From Stachybotrys elegans (lineage: Eukaryota; Ascomycota; Sordariomycetes; Hypocreales; Stachybotryaceae): DNA of 64,000 nucleotides. Positions 35,065-52,526 of this stretch are shown here, one piece after another; the stretch's first letter is position 1, and every line of letters starts with the position of its first letter. A program made the translations under genes and the position numbers. Location: the NCBI GenBank assembly GCA_020746835.1, contig JAGPNK010000018.1, positions 310,001-374,000 of the forward strand, in the 5' to 3' direction. Below the pieces are notes generated by a model, which was given only the letters and a program-made list of their open reading frames with translations, ran no database searches and had not been told where the DNA came from.

Positions 35065-35926
35065 TTAAACGCGAGCAGCAACCCAGGCAGCGGCCTCGTC
35101 AGCATTCTGCTGGTAACGAGTGTGCTCACCTCCAGGGTTGATACCACCATCGCAAATGTTGTCGCCGGTACGGCAGATAACCCTCGTCCGGGAAGCGGGG
35201 ATGGCACCGAAACCCTGATCGCGCTTGGGATCGCCAAACGTCAGAACTTATTGGGTGTTAGCAACCATTGATGATGGGATCGTTCGACTATGTGTGCTCA
35301 CCCGCAGTGATACGGTTTGCGACGGCAGCAGAAAGCTGGTTCGCGGCATTGTGCACGAGCTGAGCACCCTGGCTGTATCCGCTCAGCACAATTCGAGTAT
35401 TGGGGCATTGAGTGACAGCCTGGTAAGAATTTAGCATAAGGAATCAGAAGGAGACTGATATGGCGGGACAGACCCTCTCAGCGAGCTGGGCCATCGTCCG
35501 GCTGCCAGCAGGGTCACCACCGATAAGGAAACCGGCGATGTTGGCGGCGTAAGTCACGCCCTGGACAGCGAGGCTGCTGACGCCGATGCGGGAGGCCAGG
35601 CTGTTGAAGAACAGAGGCCCAACGGCAGCTGGGTCACCGATATTGCCTGCCTGTGTAGTGCCTCTAGCGTAGATGAGCGTCACTCTTCGGCAAGCGGTTC
35701 CATCAATGAGCTGGTTAGAGGTGCTGCTCGCATACTGGCGGGCATGGAGGTGAGCCTCGGTATCTTCCGACTCGTCAAGCTTCGAGATGAACCAGTCCTC
35801 AAGTGCAGCCAGAGGAAACTTGGTGTCGGTCTCTAGCGTGTTCACGGCAACAGCCTCGTTGGCGATGGGGCCTGCTAGCGCGGCGCCGAAGGCTGAAAGA
35901 GCTAGGAAGAGCTGGGACGTCTTCAT
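35065..35926 (-). CDS. cutinase (CE5 family)
   Basis: Secreted serine esterase that cleaves plant cutin polyester. Exons 35926-35474, 35419-35302 and 35246-35065 give 250 aa. A signal peptide (MKTSQLFLALSAFGAALA) is followed by a pro-region of about 60 residues (to HARQ), then the alpha/beta-hydrolase core. It has the RGTTQAGNIG oxyanion loop, nucleophile GYSQG, CRTGDNICDGG with the catalytic Asp, and GGEHTRY with the catalytic His. The first donor is the less common GTCTGT, but phase and the conserved CPNTRIVLSGYSQG support it. The fold and Cys pairs look complete. Confidence 0.93.
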
Positions 35927-37038
35927 CTTGAACGTAGGGCAGAAGAAATAGAGGTGACTGAGCGATGAGCCTGTGAATGATACTCCAGACCATGTGGATT
36001 GGCCTCCCTTATTATACTCGCGTGGCTGTTTGATGAACACAAGCCTTGTAAGGCGTTCCAAGAACCATGATGGATATCTAGCTTCCGCTTGTGGGCTATG
36101 CCCCGGTCTTGAGTTCATGGAATTTCCTTGGCATGGCTGCAAGCACCCTTACTACTATTATTCACGTCCGGGGTCCCCGGGTCAAATGCCGGTGAATCGG
36201 CTACCCGCGGCTGGAAATGCCAGATAAAGGATAGACAACTCGTATGAATAGTCGATAGTCCTTCTAATGGCTCCTCTCGAATTGCCATGTTCCGCGTGAT
36301 TTGTGTGTTTACCTCACCTTACCTTCTTAGGTTATATAGCCCGGACGCTTGACTCATCTGGTCGTTGAGAATGGAGCTACTCTCAGCCTGATGAAGCTGG
36401 GCGCTCCTTGCGGGGTAGTTCGATTAGGAAGGTAATGATCGATATGGAGCACCGAACAGCAAACCCTATTCAGACTCTCACCGGGATAGCATGAGGAAAG
36501 CGAGCTGTAGTATGTAGAACCCATATGCATTGTGGGGAGATCTTAGCAAATGTATACGTGGTGCGCCTTTGATCTGCATCGCCAGGGGACGATGCGCCAA
36601 GGTCTCCTTTGTTGCCCCAGTTGGTCATTACTCCGCGGATGGTCGCAACGCAACATGTCCAACCAACGTGCTTGCTGTTGAACGTGCTGTTCCGTTGGCC
36701 AAATATATGCTGGCCCGCTATGGAGTGCATGCGCATGACTCGTCTCAACCAACAATAGTCACATCGCCATACATAGAGTCGGCTGAATTAAGCCGTCTTT
36801 TCTTTATGCTTCTATGATCCTAAACGAACAGCCCGCGCCGTAAGAGCCTGTCGAAGGCGGCATTCACTCTGTCAGAACATGTCCCAGGTACACCGACTGA
36901 GACTCTGGAACACACATTTTTAACAATTCTCTTGTAAAGTAGTTTGATGGGATGTATTTTTATATATGGTAAGTACTTGTGCTTATAGTGTCACCACTCA
37001 GGCAGCAAGTTTGAGCTGTGCTAATCACCTTTCACCAT
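35927..37038. other. intergenic
   Basis: About 1.1 kb; cutinase promoter at left (a TATA-like run near 36010). No gene or repeat recognised. Confidence 0.5.
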
Positions 37039-38341
37039 CTATCCTCTGAAAGGGAAGAATTTGGAGAAGAACCCAAACAGCCCGCCCGATTTGAACAGGC
37101 CCAGAAACTTCTGCGCGAAACCGACATCCAAGTTGAACACTCCGCAGAGCTGAGTCAAAAAGCCCACATTTCCTTGCAGGCTCGAGAGAAGAGAAGAAAT
37201 ATCAAAGTTTCCAGAAATCACCTTGGTGAACAGGCCGGAAAGTGTCTTCAAGAAAGAGTTGTCACCCGCCAGGTTGCCAATGGCCGAGAAAATGTCTCCG
37301 CCGGCAAAGAACTTCTTTGTGAGTTCAGCAAAGCTGCCGTCTCCCAGGAAGTTGGTCAGCAAGCTGCCGAAGGAGCCGTTTCCAAGGAGAGTGGTCAGCG
37401 AAGCTGAAACTTTTCCGAGGAAGCCCTGCAGCTCGGCCGCAAAGTCGGCGTCGGCGCCGAAGAGACCCTTGACATCTCCGATGATGGTCGAGCTGAATCC
37501 GAGAAGGCCGCCAACCTTGGTAATAAAATCGCCTTGGGCAAGGAGATCGCCAAGGCCTGCAGCGAAACCTCCATCTCCGCTCAGCAGGCCAGTGATGCTA
37601 CCAATGACGTCCGAGTTACCAAGAAGCGCGCTGAGCTGCTTTCCGATCTCGCTGTCGCCAAACAGGCTGGCGACGCCCTTCAAGAGGTTGGGGCTCTCAA
37701 GAATCTCGGTAAGCTTGGCACCCAGGTCGAAATCAGCGCCAAGCGCTGCACCAATCTCGGAAATGAAGGTACCGTTGCCCAGAACAGAGAATATCGCATG
37801 GAGAAACTCGGTGTTGCCAGCAAGCTTCCCGATCTGTCCCAAGAAATCTCCCTGACCAACCGCGGGCAGCAGTTGATCAAGCAGGAAGGTCTGGTTTCCG
37901 AAGAGACCAGTCAATTCAGCCTTGAAGCTCGAGTTTCCAAGTAGTTGCTCGGCCGACTGAACCAGGCTGTTATCCTTCAAAAAGCCAAGGACATTGTTGG
38001 CCAGATTGGCATCTCCAACAATGTCAAGGCAGCCGTTGGCGGCGCTTCCACCGCTCTTCAGGTCTACCAATATAGTGGCCAGGGGACTGGTCTAGGGTCA
38101 GCTGTTGTTGCTTTTTGCATCTTTTGAGATGATGACTGACTTGGTCGACGCAGCTCTGACACCATTGTCGCGGATAAGCAGTTGGGCATCTGGGTTGTGA
38201 CCACCTATTATCATGTTAGATTCATGCAATAACCAGCAAACAAGCAAAGTTGAACGGCATACCAGCATCGGCTTGGCTCATCGGCGCCGCCAGCATCGGG
38301 CTGGCGTGGAGCAAGGTAGCGAGTGTAACGGAGAACTTCAT
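37039..38341 (-). CDS. secreted protein of about 20 tandem 13-residue repeats
   Basis: Exons 38341-38263, 38204-38141 and 38086-37039 give 396 aa. A signal peptide (MKFSVTLATLLHASPMLAA) and a short lead region are followed, from about residue 75, by about 20 imperfect units of 13-15 residues with the pattern (G)-N/D-x-S-F-x3-L-x2-L-L/F-G, for example NGTFISEIGAALG, QGDFITKVGGLLG, NGSFGSLLTNFLG and DGSFAELTKKFFA. Each unit looks like a turn plus a short amphipathic helix. The end is Phe-rich (GLFGFFSKFFPF). Only two Cys lie in the repeat part. The family is not recognised. A structural, surface-active or adhesive cell-wall role would suit such a repeat, but this is speculation. The long open frames on the other strand are shadows of the repeat. 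Confidence 0.82.
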
Positions 38342-39490
38342 TTTGTAATGATGTTGGCAATGGAAATGGTAAAGAATCTAAGGAATGTGTGAGACGAATA
38401 ATGAATGTAGAAAAGAATGGAAATTCGAGGTCAACTCGAGCAAGGTCTAGCCTGGATCAGGAGGATGATGGTGAAAGAGAGTGAAGTGAAGGTGGGTGGT
38501 GAATCGAATGCTCTATGGGAGGATGCATTGGAATATATACTTGGGCCAAGTGATTGTGGTCATCGACATTGGCTGCTCGTAGCTCCATTTCGTATGCTCC
38601 CGTTGGATCCTGCCAATTGCTGTTCTGTCATGAAGGGTAGTCGGTCAAGCAAAGCTAGACAGGAGTTTGACTCAGATTCTGATAACTAGATCTGGTAATT
38701 ACTGTGTGGGCTGTTTCATCCGCGCAACTAGTGCTCTAGCTTGCATGCATTGCAGCCTTGTCTGGCTGGCGCCCGTCGATCTTAGCCTCGGGCCACGCGG
38801 GTCAGTGCCGATTGTTTTAGAGCAGATTGGCGATTAGCATACTCAACACGGCCAGACCGAAGATGATTGCTAGTTTCAAGGGAAGCCATCATGACTAGAG
38901 GCTCGATTATGCGTCCGCATTCATCAATACCCCAGATGAGCCGTCGATCCACTCTGCGATCAAGTGATATCGCCATGTTTCATAAGGGACCAAAACCTTT
39001 CTGCATGATGTTGACGTTATTAAGGCTTGCTATGGGGTTTGGCACCAAGGCTCTCAAATGGGTGGGATGTGACTGAAAGGCTGCCATCACGACCACGGAC
39101 GGGGCAAAGGATCAGGGCCGGAAGAGGGAAGTATGGGTGGGCACCACGATCAAGCATAATTTACGCAATATTTTTATGGTAATGAGACAGGCGAACAAGA
39201 TGCCAATTTTCCTATGTAAAGAAACGAGTATAATAACACAGGTAAGATGGTATGTAATAGAATAAACCCAGTGACAAAAAATGATACTACTCCGGACTGG
39301 TATAGGGTATGTGCAGCAAAATTCCACTGTGATTTCAGAACATTTCGACCAGGTACCTACCTCGTTGGGTAAAAAGTACGAATTTGGTCATGAATTTAGC
39401 AGCTACACCAAATGCAGACCCACTGACAGTGCGGCATTCCACAGTAGGCTGAATCCGTGATAGAGACAGGCAAAAAATGTGGTTGAGTGA
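38342..39490. other. intergenic
   Basis: About 1.1 kb. Left end is the repeat-protein promoter (TATATA near 38533). Rest has no recognisable gene. Confidence 0.5.
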
Positions 39491-39562
39491 GCCCCCACGC
39501 AGAATCGAACTACGGACCTCTACATTACAAGTGTAGCGTTATAACCCCTAAACTATGAGGGC
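39491..39562 (-). tRNA. tRNA-Thr(TGT)
   Basis: The 72-base minus-strand sequence folds as a full cloverleaf: acceptor arm GCCCTCA with TGGGGGC (one G-U pair), a D arm with GG in the loop, anticodon stem CTACA/TGTAG with loop CTTGTAA, and T arm CGTAG-TTCGATT-CTGCG. The anticodon TGT reads ACA threonine codons. No intron. Confidence 0.93.
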
Positions 39563-41394
39563 GACTCTGTTTGCTTCAGGCGTAATTATTTTGTATTATA
39601 TCTATTAGCTTCAGGTCACACTGTTACAGCCCATCACAATCGTCTTGCCGTCATGACTTATTTTGTGTACCCGACAGCATAAATGTGCAGTAGGGATGTG
39701 TCAAGCGCATCGATCTACAAGGAGGCGCGTCTCGTTTGTTGCGTCGAGCCTGCCGGCGACTACTTAATGGTTCAATCACTCCGACAATCCGCCACTGTCA
39801 CTAACCAGCTACGATGCTGCGTTCAATTGTTGATAGTGCTGTACAAGGTATAAAAAAAAGAAAGGAAAAAAAAAGGAAGAAAACTTCAACATTGCAAGAC
39901 CATACTCTTGTCTATTCAGTTGTTCGCACTGCAGAAAGAAACTGGCGTGGTGAGTGGCCAATCGCCTCATCATGAGCAAGCAAGCGAACAAGTAAGCGCC
40001 TTTCCTGACCGTAATGTCTGGGACCTAGCATCAGATGCGCATCGCCGAGAGGGCTGGATTACCGTTAGTGCAACCCACCAAGCATGCTTGTTCAGTGGAA
40101 TCTCTCAACCATGAATGAACATGGCTCTGAACATGGGTGTGGGCAATGTCCTCCACCGCCACGAGGCGGGAAAGCTCAAAGGATGGGTCTTGTCAGCCTT
40201 GGTGACAGATTCAGCGTATTTCGCATCCATGTGGTAAAGAAGCCAGATCAGGTCATGATAACGGTGGTTTTGACCAGAAGATAAAGCACCGCCTCCGATG
40301 GCCCTGTTCGGTCTCAGGCAGTACGTGTTGACTGTCTTACCCCAAGTTGGAGGTGGAGTTGACCACAGTTGCACCAAGTATGTAACCGCACAAAAGTACG
40401 GAGACCCCATGGGAAAAGATTGGGACTTTAGGATGGATGGACCTGACGATCTAGCGCTTTCGGGACGCTGTCCACCCGGCAACACGGGCAGAAACTCCTG
40501 AAGTTTAAACAGGGCGGTCCGGACGGCGCTCCAGCAGCTAATTGCACCGTGCTTTCCGACAGAGGAACCGTGGTTGTCGCCAATTCTTGCCTGCAGCAAA
40601 GGACCGAATCCCGCATTGCCGCCTGGAGTCGTGCTCGTGGGAACATACCCCAGCCAACCAGCGGGTTGGGGTCCAGCTTACGGTCCCCATCGTGACCTGG
40701 AGAAATCGGACCGGCCTGGACATGAGATGGGAGCCCACGAGGCCGTCCCTCTGGGCGAAGGGCCGATATTGACGTGGCAGAATCCTGCTCTTTACCGTCA
40801 TGGAACAATGCTGGAAACCTCCGAGGCCAACATGTCGCATGAGCGATAATCATTATTCCCACAAAGGTCATTTCTCTCGGCCAAACGGGCCCGAACAGGA
40901 GAGCATGGGTGAGGGCATGCCATGGGGTAAAGCTCCATTTCCCCAATGTCGTCTAACGGTCATTGAACCACCGGGTAAAAGCACGACTTTATCCATGGGG
41001 TACAGGGCTTGGACAGGTCGGGTACCCGGCACGCGCCACTGCTACTCCCATGTTTTGTCTGCCAACCGATGGATGCGAGCTCGTGATGGGTGGGTTAACA
41101 CTCCATGTGAGCACTCGCGACATGGCCTGGTTGGAGCCGGTTAAATGATCCGATCCCTCGGGGGTCTGGCCATGGCAAAAAGGCTTGATCGATTGCAAGT
41201 GGCACCACAAAGCCTCGACCAAGGATCGACATGCATGCCTGCATGCACCGAGGAATTGGAGGAGCGCGTTTTCCAGCAAAACTAAACCAGTACATATATA
41301 AGGCTTGGCTGCTCGAAAAAACGCACGCTGATCTCTCTTCCGATCGCATCCCCTTGATCCGAGGTCTTGGTTTCCCACCTCCTTGTCGCCCAGC
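39563..41394. other. long intergenic region upstream of sugar transporter
   Basis: About 1.8 kb. An A/G run lies near 39845. 40400-41200 is GC-rich with many overlapping open frames on both strands, none with a motif; this is probably a long promoter. No transposon ends seen. Confidence 0.5.
41295..41302 (+). promoter_or_regulatory. TATA box of the sugar transporter gene
   Basis: TATATAAG about 93 bases before the ATG at 41395. Confidence 0.5.
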
Positions 41395-43403
41395 ATGCCT
41401 CTCGCAATCGCCCTCTCGGCCAAGAATGATCTCGCCGCCGCCCAGGCTGACGCTCCCCACCTCGCCAAGGTGAAGTGGTGGAGGGAGCCTGGCATGCGCC
41501 AGCTGTACTTCTACGCTGCCATTCTCTGTGTCTGCTCTGCCACGACTGGCTACGATGGGTACGTGGCAATTGATTCGAATCCAGCCGGCCGAGTGCCAAG
41601 AAAGAGGCAGGATTGAGCATCATGTTCAAGTTGCTAACCGTCGCCCAGTTCCATGTTGAACTCGTCCCAAGTAATGGACGCATGGCAGGATTACTTCAAC
41701 CATCCCACCGGCGGTCGTCTCGGCATACTCAACGCCATCTACCAGATTGGTAGTATCGCCAGTTTCCCCTTCGCGTAAGAGCCCCCAGCAGCGACCCTAG
41801 ATCGAGCAACCGCGTTGCTAATTCCACCCTGAATAATAGACCGTACATGTGTGACCATTTCGGCCGCAAGATCCCCATCGCCGTGGGCTGCCTGATCATG
41901 ATCCTCGGCGCATTCCTGTCCGCCTTTACCAACGGCGAAGGCAGTAAGTCTTGCAGCCCCCCTGTCACAGCCGAGTCAATTGCTGATCAACACCAACAAC
42001 AGTGTACATTGGCGGTCGCTTCCTCGTCGGTTTCGGCAACTCGCTGGCTCAGCTGTCTTGCCCTGTTCTCCTCACCGAAATCTGCCACCCCCAGCACCGT
42101 GGTATCGTCACTGCCATCTACAACTGTCTGTGGAACTTGGGAGCCACAGGTATGTTTCCGAAGCTTGATTGAACCAACACTGCGGAGACTGACACCAGCT
42201 TCTAGTCTGCTCCTTCATTGGTCTTGGCACCATCAACATCAACAACGACTGGTCATGGAGAAGCATCACGCTGATCCAGGGTGTGCCCTCCATGATCCAG
42301 CTCTGCTTCCTGTGGTGGATTCCGGAATCCCCTCGTTGGCTGATGGCCCAAGAACGCCACGAAGAGGCGCTCGGCATTCTTGCCAAGTACCACGCCAACG
42401 GCGATGCCAACAACGCCGTCGTTCAGTTCGAGTACACCGAGATCAAGGACACAATTGCCCTCGAGTACCAGCACCAGAAGAACAGCAGCTACCTCGACTT
42501 CCTCAAGACTCCTGGCAACCGTCACCGCCTTATGCTCCGTACGTAACACAATACTCTGCCGTTGAACTATACTGACATTTCTAAAGTTGTGTCATTGGGT
42601 ATCATCTCGCAGTACTCTGGTAATGCCCTCATCAGCAACTACTCCAACCTTATTTATGAGGGTGCCGGTATCACAGACCAGGCCGCCAAGACTGGTCTCA
42701 ATGCCGGAGAAAACATGCTCAAGTTGTTTGTTGCCATTGGTTGCTCGATGGGAATTGACAAGTTCGGACGACGCCCTCTCTTCTTGACCGCTACCGTCGG
42801 TAAGTGATGCACGACCACACATTAGGATTGCATGCCGACTGACATCGCAACAGGCATGTTGCTCATGTTCCTTGCCTGGACCATCGTTGCTGCTCGGTTC
42901 GAAGCGACCGGTGAGACTGAGATTGAACGACTTGGATACCCCCAGATCGCCCTGATCTGGATGTTCGATGTCTGTTACTCGATCGCCTGGTCTGGTCTCC
43001 TTGTGGCATACGCTCTCGAGATTCTTCCCTTCAGGCTCCGTGCCCGTGGTCTGATGATCATGAACTTCTTCATCCAGGTCGCCCTCACCATTGGCAACCA
43101 GACCAACCCGATCGCTCTGAGGAACCTGCCCAACAACTGGAACTTCTGGTGCTTCTACACGGTACGTCGTCCTGCCATGACATCGGAATATAGAGAGACT
43201 AATGCGTTGCTTTGCAGGTTTGGATTGCCGTGGAGCTGGTGTTTGTGTACTTCTTCTACATCGAGACCAAGGGTCCTACTCTGGAGGAGATTGCCAAGAT
43301 CTTTGATGGCGACGAGGCTGAGGTTGCTCATGTCGAGTATGCGGACGAGAAGGAGAAGCATGCTGAGGTTGAGACCACTAGGGTCAAGACGCCTGATGTT
43401 TAA
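41395..43403 (+). CDS. MFS sugar transporter (lactose permease-like)
   Basis: Plasma-membrane sugar/proton symporter. Six introns resolve (after GYDG, SFPFA, NGEG, NLGAT, RLML and TATVG) plus one before the last exon (VWIAVELVFVY). Family motifs: helix 1 ATTGYDG|SMLNSSQ, the loop DHFGRKIPIAVG, GRFLVGFGNSLAQLSCPVLL, PESPRWLMAQERHEEA, DKFGRRPLFL, and the C-terminal YFFYIETKGPTLEEIAKIFD. The start at 41395 (MPLAIALS) has a good context. The C-tail is acidic/Lys-rich. Its 3' end is convergent with the GH35 beta-galactosidase 267 bases away, which suggests galactoside or its products as substrate. Confidence 0.92.
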
Positions 43404-43669
43404 GCAGTGCCGATGTGCTCAGGTATATTGAGACCACTGGTTTTGGCTCTGCCGACCAGCAATGGAAATAACGTACATTGAGTACCACCGTTAATGAAAA
43501 CAAGTCCCACTCTCATGCTAGTCGTTGGCCATCTTATTACACAAATTCAGGGCAAGCCTCCTTGGAGATTTCTCTTTCAGCTTAGCTATGTAAGTTATTT
43601 CCTAGCGTAGACATGGCGCTAGTCAAGGCAACCAACCTGAAATAAACTGAATGCCCAGAGATAGAAGGA

Positions 43670-45697
43670 CTATACACATTCTAAGCAGTCGGGATCCGGG
43701 TTGTTACCCCAAAACCTTTCAGACTCTCCATATGCTACCATAGAGGACGACGTCATTTGCCAAGGCTCTAGCTCTAGAATCACCACCTCGTTCGCTTCGT
43801 TTGGCTTGACAATGGACCCGGGTAGATAGAGCGACTGCTGAGGGCCGACCAGCCAATACCGTCCCAGGTTGAACTTATTGACCCATACATTTCCTCTTAC
43901 ACCGTTGGGCACAGAGATGAATGTATCGAGTGTCATGGAGCTATTGTGGATGATGGCTGGTCCGATGAATGTGCCTTTGTAAAAGACTGGTGCGTCGCTT
44001 TGATCGTTCATCGCGGGGTCATTGCAAGGCGGCTTCGACGGGACCTTGTCCAACTGCAGCTGATACATGTCCCAGCCAGTGATAACTTCGCCACCCACAG
44101 ACACGTTTCCCTTTATTCCTTTCCACGGGTCTGTCATGTAGTTACGGTAGGGATTTCCTCGTGAGTAGTACCCGACACGGCCGAGATTCTCGACGAGCAG
44201 TTGTAGCTTGTCGCCAGGTTGGAGCGACACCGAAACATTTAGAGGATGCTGATACTGGCTGTCCATGACTCCCTTCACCTTCTCGTTGACGTACACTATA
44301 ACACGGTCTCGCGGTCGGTCTCCAGGCTGTACGTTACCCTCAATGGGGGACGTTGCGATGTGCTCGTAGAGAGTATAGCCGTATGCTTGTCCGAGTGCCT
44401 CCATGGTGAGTGGCAGGGGTGAGGAGGTTTTGTTGCCCCGGACTTGAAAAAGAGATGTAAAAGGAGTCAAGGAGAACTCAGGAATGGAAGCTCGAGGCAG
44501 ATTCGCTGGGGGCTCGGGAACGCTTCCTTCGGGAACGAAAGGGAGAATGGCTTCTCGCATCCGGTAGTACAGGTCTGTAGTGCGTCCTGTCTCGTCCAAG
44601 GGCGAGCCGTAGTCATAAGACGATATGAAGGCAGTAGTACGATTCTGCCACAGCGCTCCGCTCTGGAAGCCAAAGTTTGTGCCGCCATGCACCATGTAGA
44701 AGCTGATGGATGCGGAGAAGTTGTTGAAGTGATAGGGAATATCGCCCAGGATCTGCGAAACAATGTCCTCGTTTCCCACAGTTGTGTTGTGCGGATTGTG
44801 AGAACCCCAGATATCGAAGGTCCAAGTGTAGTATTCTATATCAGTCAGCAGATGACGGCAAGAGAGAACCCAAGAAGACTCACCGCCGTTCAGTAGGGGA
44901 CCGAGTGAGGTGGGATCAGTAATATATAAATCGCGTGCCGGCAATGCCCAGGCCCCGCCGTCAACAGCAGCGAGGACACCCGGAATCTGACCTCCTTGAA
45001 GTGGCCAATCAGCGCCACCGTCGTTGGTGTAAAGTGTGATCTCAAAGTTGTCTCGCACAATGTCACGGACTGCAGCTGTATACGCCCGATTGTCGCCATA
45101 GCTGCCGTACTCGTTTTCAACCTGCACCATTAATATTGGTCCGCCGCGAGACACCTGCAGATCTGCGATCCCAGATTTCTCTGCGAGGTTGGCCATGTAC
45201 TTCCTGGTCTCCTCCAGGAATGGCTCGTTGTCGGTCCGTACCTCCATGCCCTCGATATTACTGAGCCATGCAGGAAACCCGCCGAAATCTCTTTCACCGC
45301 AGATGTAAGGTCCAGGGCGCAATACAACAAAGAGCCCTTCTTCTTGGGCAATCCTGAAGAAGGCGGCGATGTCGTTCTGGGGATCATCGGCAAGCCAAGT
45401 CCCTGGAGTCGGCTCCAGATTGTTCCAAAAGGTATAAGTGAATATTGTGTTTAGACCTAGGGCCTTGGCCTTGATCAAACGATCTCTCCAGAATTGATAG
45501 GGGATGCGTTGGGGGTCAATCTGCCCCCCGATTATCGTGAATGGGTCTCCATGAAGATTGAAATGGGTGCGATTGTAGGAAAATGGTTGCGCATCAGAAG
45601 AAACTGCGCGTGGCCATTCAGGGTTTGTTACTCGGGCCTGTGCCTGGAGGGCCGTTACGCCAGTTACAAGAGCACTAAAGGCGCGGCTCAACAACAT
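43670..45697 (-). CDS. GH35 beta-galactosidase, secreted
   Basis: Releases terminal beta-galactose; retaining mechanism. Two exons (45697-44884 and 44835-43670) give 659 aa. The start at 45697 gives a signal peptide (MLLSRAFSALVTGVTALQAQA); the open frame extends further upstream but that is leader. Motifs: GGQIDPQRIPYQFWRDRL, NTIFTYTFWNNLEP, RPGPYICGERDFGG, QVENEYGSYG (acid/base Glu), and after splicing NGEYYTWTFDIWG (nucleophile Glu), then a beta-jelly-roll C-terminal part with FNLGRYWLVGPQQSLYLPG. The 48-base intron (44836-44883) is a multiple of three with no stop, so the unspliced frame also stays open, with a 16-residue insert at the active site. N-glycosylation sites are frequent. Confidence 0.93.
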   Translation of the reverse strand: MLLSRAFSALVTGVTALQAQARVTNPEWPRAVSSDAQPFSYNRTHFNLHGDPFTIIGGQIDPQRIPYQFWRDRLIKAKALGLNTIFTYTFWNNLEPTPGTWLADDPQNDIAAFFRIAQEEGLFVVLRPGPYICGERDFGGFPAWLSNIEGMEVRTDNEPFLEETRKYMANLAEKSGIADLQVSRGGPILMVQVENEYGSYGDNRAYTAAVRDIVRDNFEITLYTNDGGADWPLQGGQIPGVLAAVDGGAWALPARDLYITDPTSLGPLLNGGESSWVLSCRHLLTDIEYYTWTFDIWGSHNPHNTTVGNEDIVSQILGDIPYHFNNFSASISFYMVHGGTNFGFQSGALWQNRTTAFISSYDYGSPLDETGRTTDLYYRMREAILPFVPEGSVPEPPANLPRASIPEFSLTPFTSLFQVRGNKTSSPLPLTMEALGQAYGYTLYEHIATSPIEGNVQPGDRPRDRVIVYVNEKVKGVMDSQYQHPLNVSVSLQPGDKLQLLVENLGRVGYYSRGNPYRNYMTDPWKGIKGNVSVGGEVITGWDMYQLQLDKVPSKPPCNDPAMNDQSDAPVFYKGTFIGPAIIHNSSMTLDTFISVPNGVRGNVWVNKFNLGRYWLVGPQQSLYLPGSIVKPNEANEVVILELEPWQMTSSSMVAYGESERFWGNNPDPDCLECV

Positions 45698-46276
45698 GAT
45701 TGAGTTTCGGTTGGAAGACTTTAAACACAAGTGTGGTAATCTTGTCAAGACATGACATTTATTATTGCCCAGAGGGAAAAAGACTCCATGATTTATGGAT
45801 TGACTGTGGTGCCCACTTCTTTCATTCATCTTATCAGCAAAAATGATCCTTTCGCCGCGACCAGATACTGAAGATGCCTGGGTATGTCCTGCGACCCCTC
45901 AAAGAGTGGTTCCAACCCCGCGACCAATAAGGCAGGTCGGCAAGTTGAGCTATGCTCGGGCTAATACTACCCGTGACATCTTTTGCCAGTCACTGCCCAG
46001 GTATCGCCATGTCACAGATTGGCTAATCAAGAACCAAGATGTCGTGGCACCGTGCTGTCAGCTCCTGGAACATGGATGATTTATGGCTTCTATGGTTGCA
46101 CGCATGACCTTGCTGCCTTAATAAATATTGGTAATGCTAGTTTCCTGACGAGAGGTGTAGAGGCTGCAGCATCAAATTTGTAGGAACGAGAAGGGAGAAA
46201 TTCGATATGAAAACAGTACTCTACATAGCATTGCCGCTGTCAGCAGTTTGACGATTAATCTCCTCATCAAACTCTA
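45698..46276. other. intergenic: beta-galactosidase promoter
   Basis: About 580 bases between the beta-galactosidase start and the 3' end of the first alpha-glucosidase; no gene recognised. Confidence 0.5.
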
Positions 46277-51869
<5,593 letters not shown>

Positions 51870-52526
51870 AGCAATCTATAGCACATTTGCTCGGGCCCAG
51901 GGCGATGGCCCAGAGAGCTCTCGTAGCTATAGAAGAAGTATTGAAAAGTCCCAACACTATAATAAAAGCATCTGGACTGAGACGACATTGTCGCTAATAT
52001 TATCGGCGTCTGGACCCATAAGCCTTATATTTGTGCCGAACTGTCGGACTGATAACCCCCCCCCCCTAAAACACCCACCAAGCAATTGATTCGGGCCATA
52101 GCCGCCCAACCGGATGAGTCCCATTTGCGAGACTTATCTCCGCCAAGCTATGCTTTAGCAGCCCCCCAACGGCTGAAGATGGTGGGTAGTCGACGACAGG
52201 AGGGGCGGTCAATGAGTGGACACTGGCTGATCCAATAAGGAACTTCCAATGGCGATTGGGATTTGATCGTTATGGTTAGTACTGCGGCTATAGATATGAA
52301 ACCAGACTTGCATTCAGCTTGCGGGCGTGACCAGTGCGTGATTGGTGTAGAGCAAGCCACAGTGGGAAATCTGCCCACGCAGTCCTTGGCAGACACATCA
52401 TAGGCAGACAAGTCAGTCGGTGTAACTCATTGCCGGGCTCGTATAGATATACCGCTACAGTGGATTCTAAAATCCACGTATCTTTTCTCCGTGACATTGA
52501 ATGCGATCAACCCACACCGATCAAGA
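51870..52526. other. intergenic
   Basis: About 650 bases with a C-run near 52060. 3' flank of copy B and promoter of the CFEM-like gene; nothing else seen. Confidence 0.5.

Noticed and set aside
37223..37944. Long plus-strand open frames (210 and 136 codons)
   Set aside because: They lie opposite the repeat-protein gene and are produced by its periodic codons.
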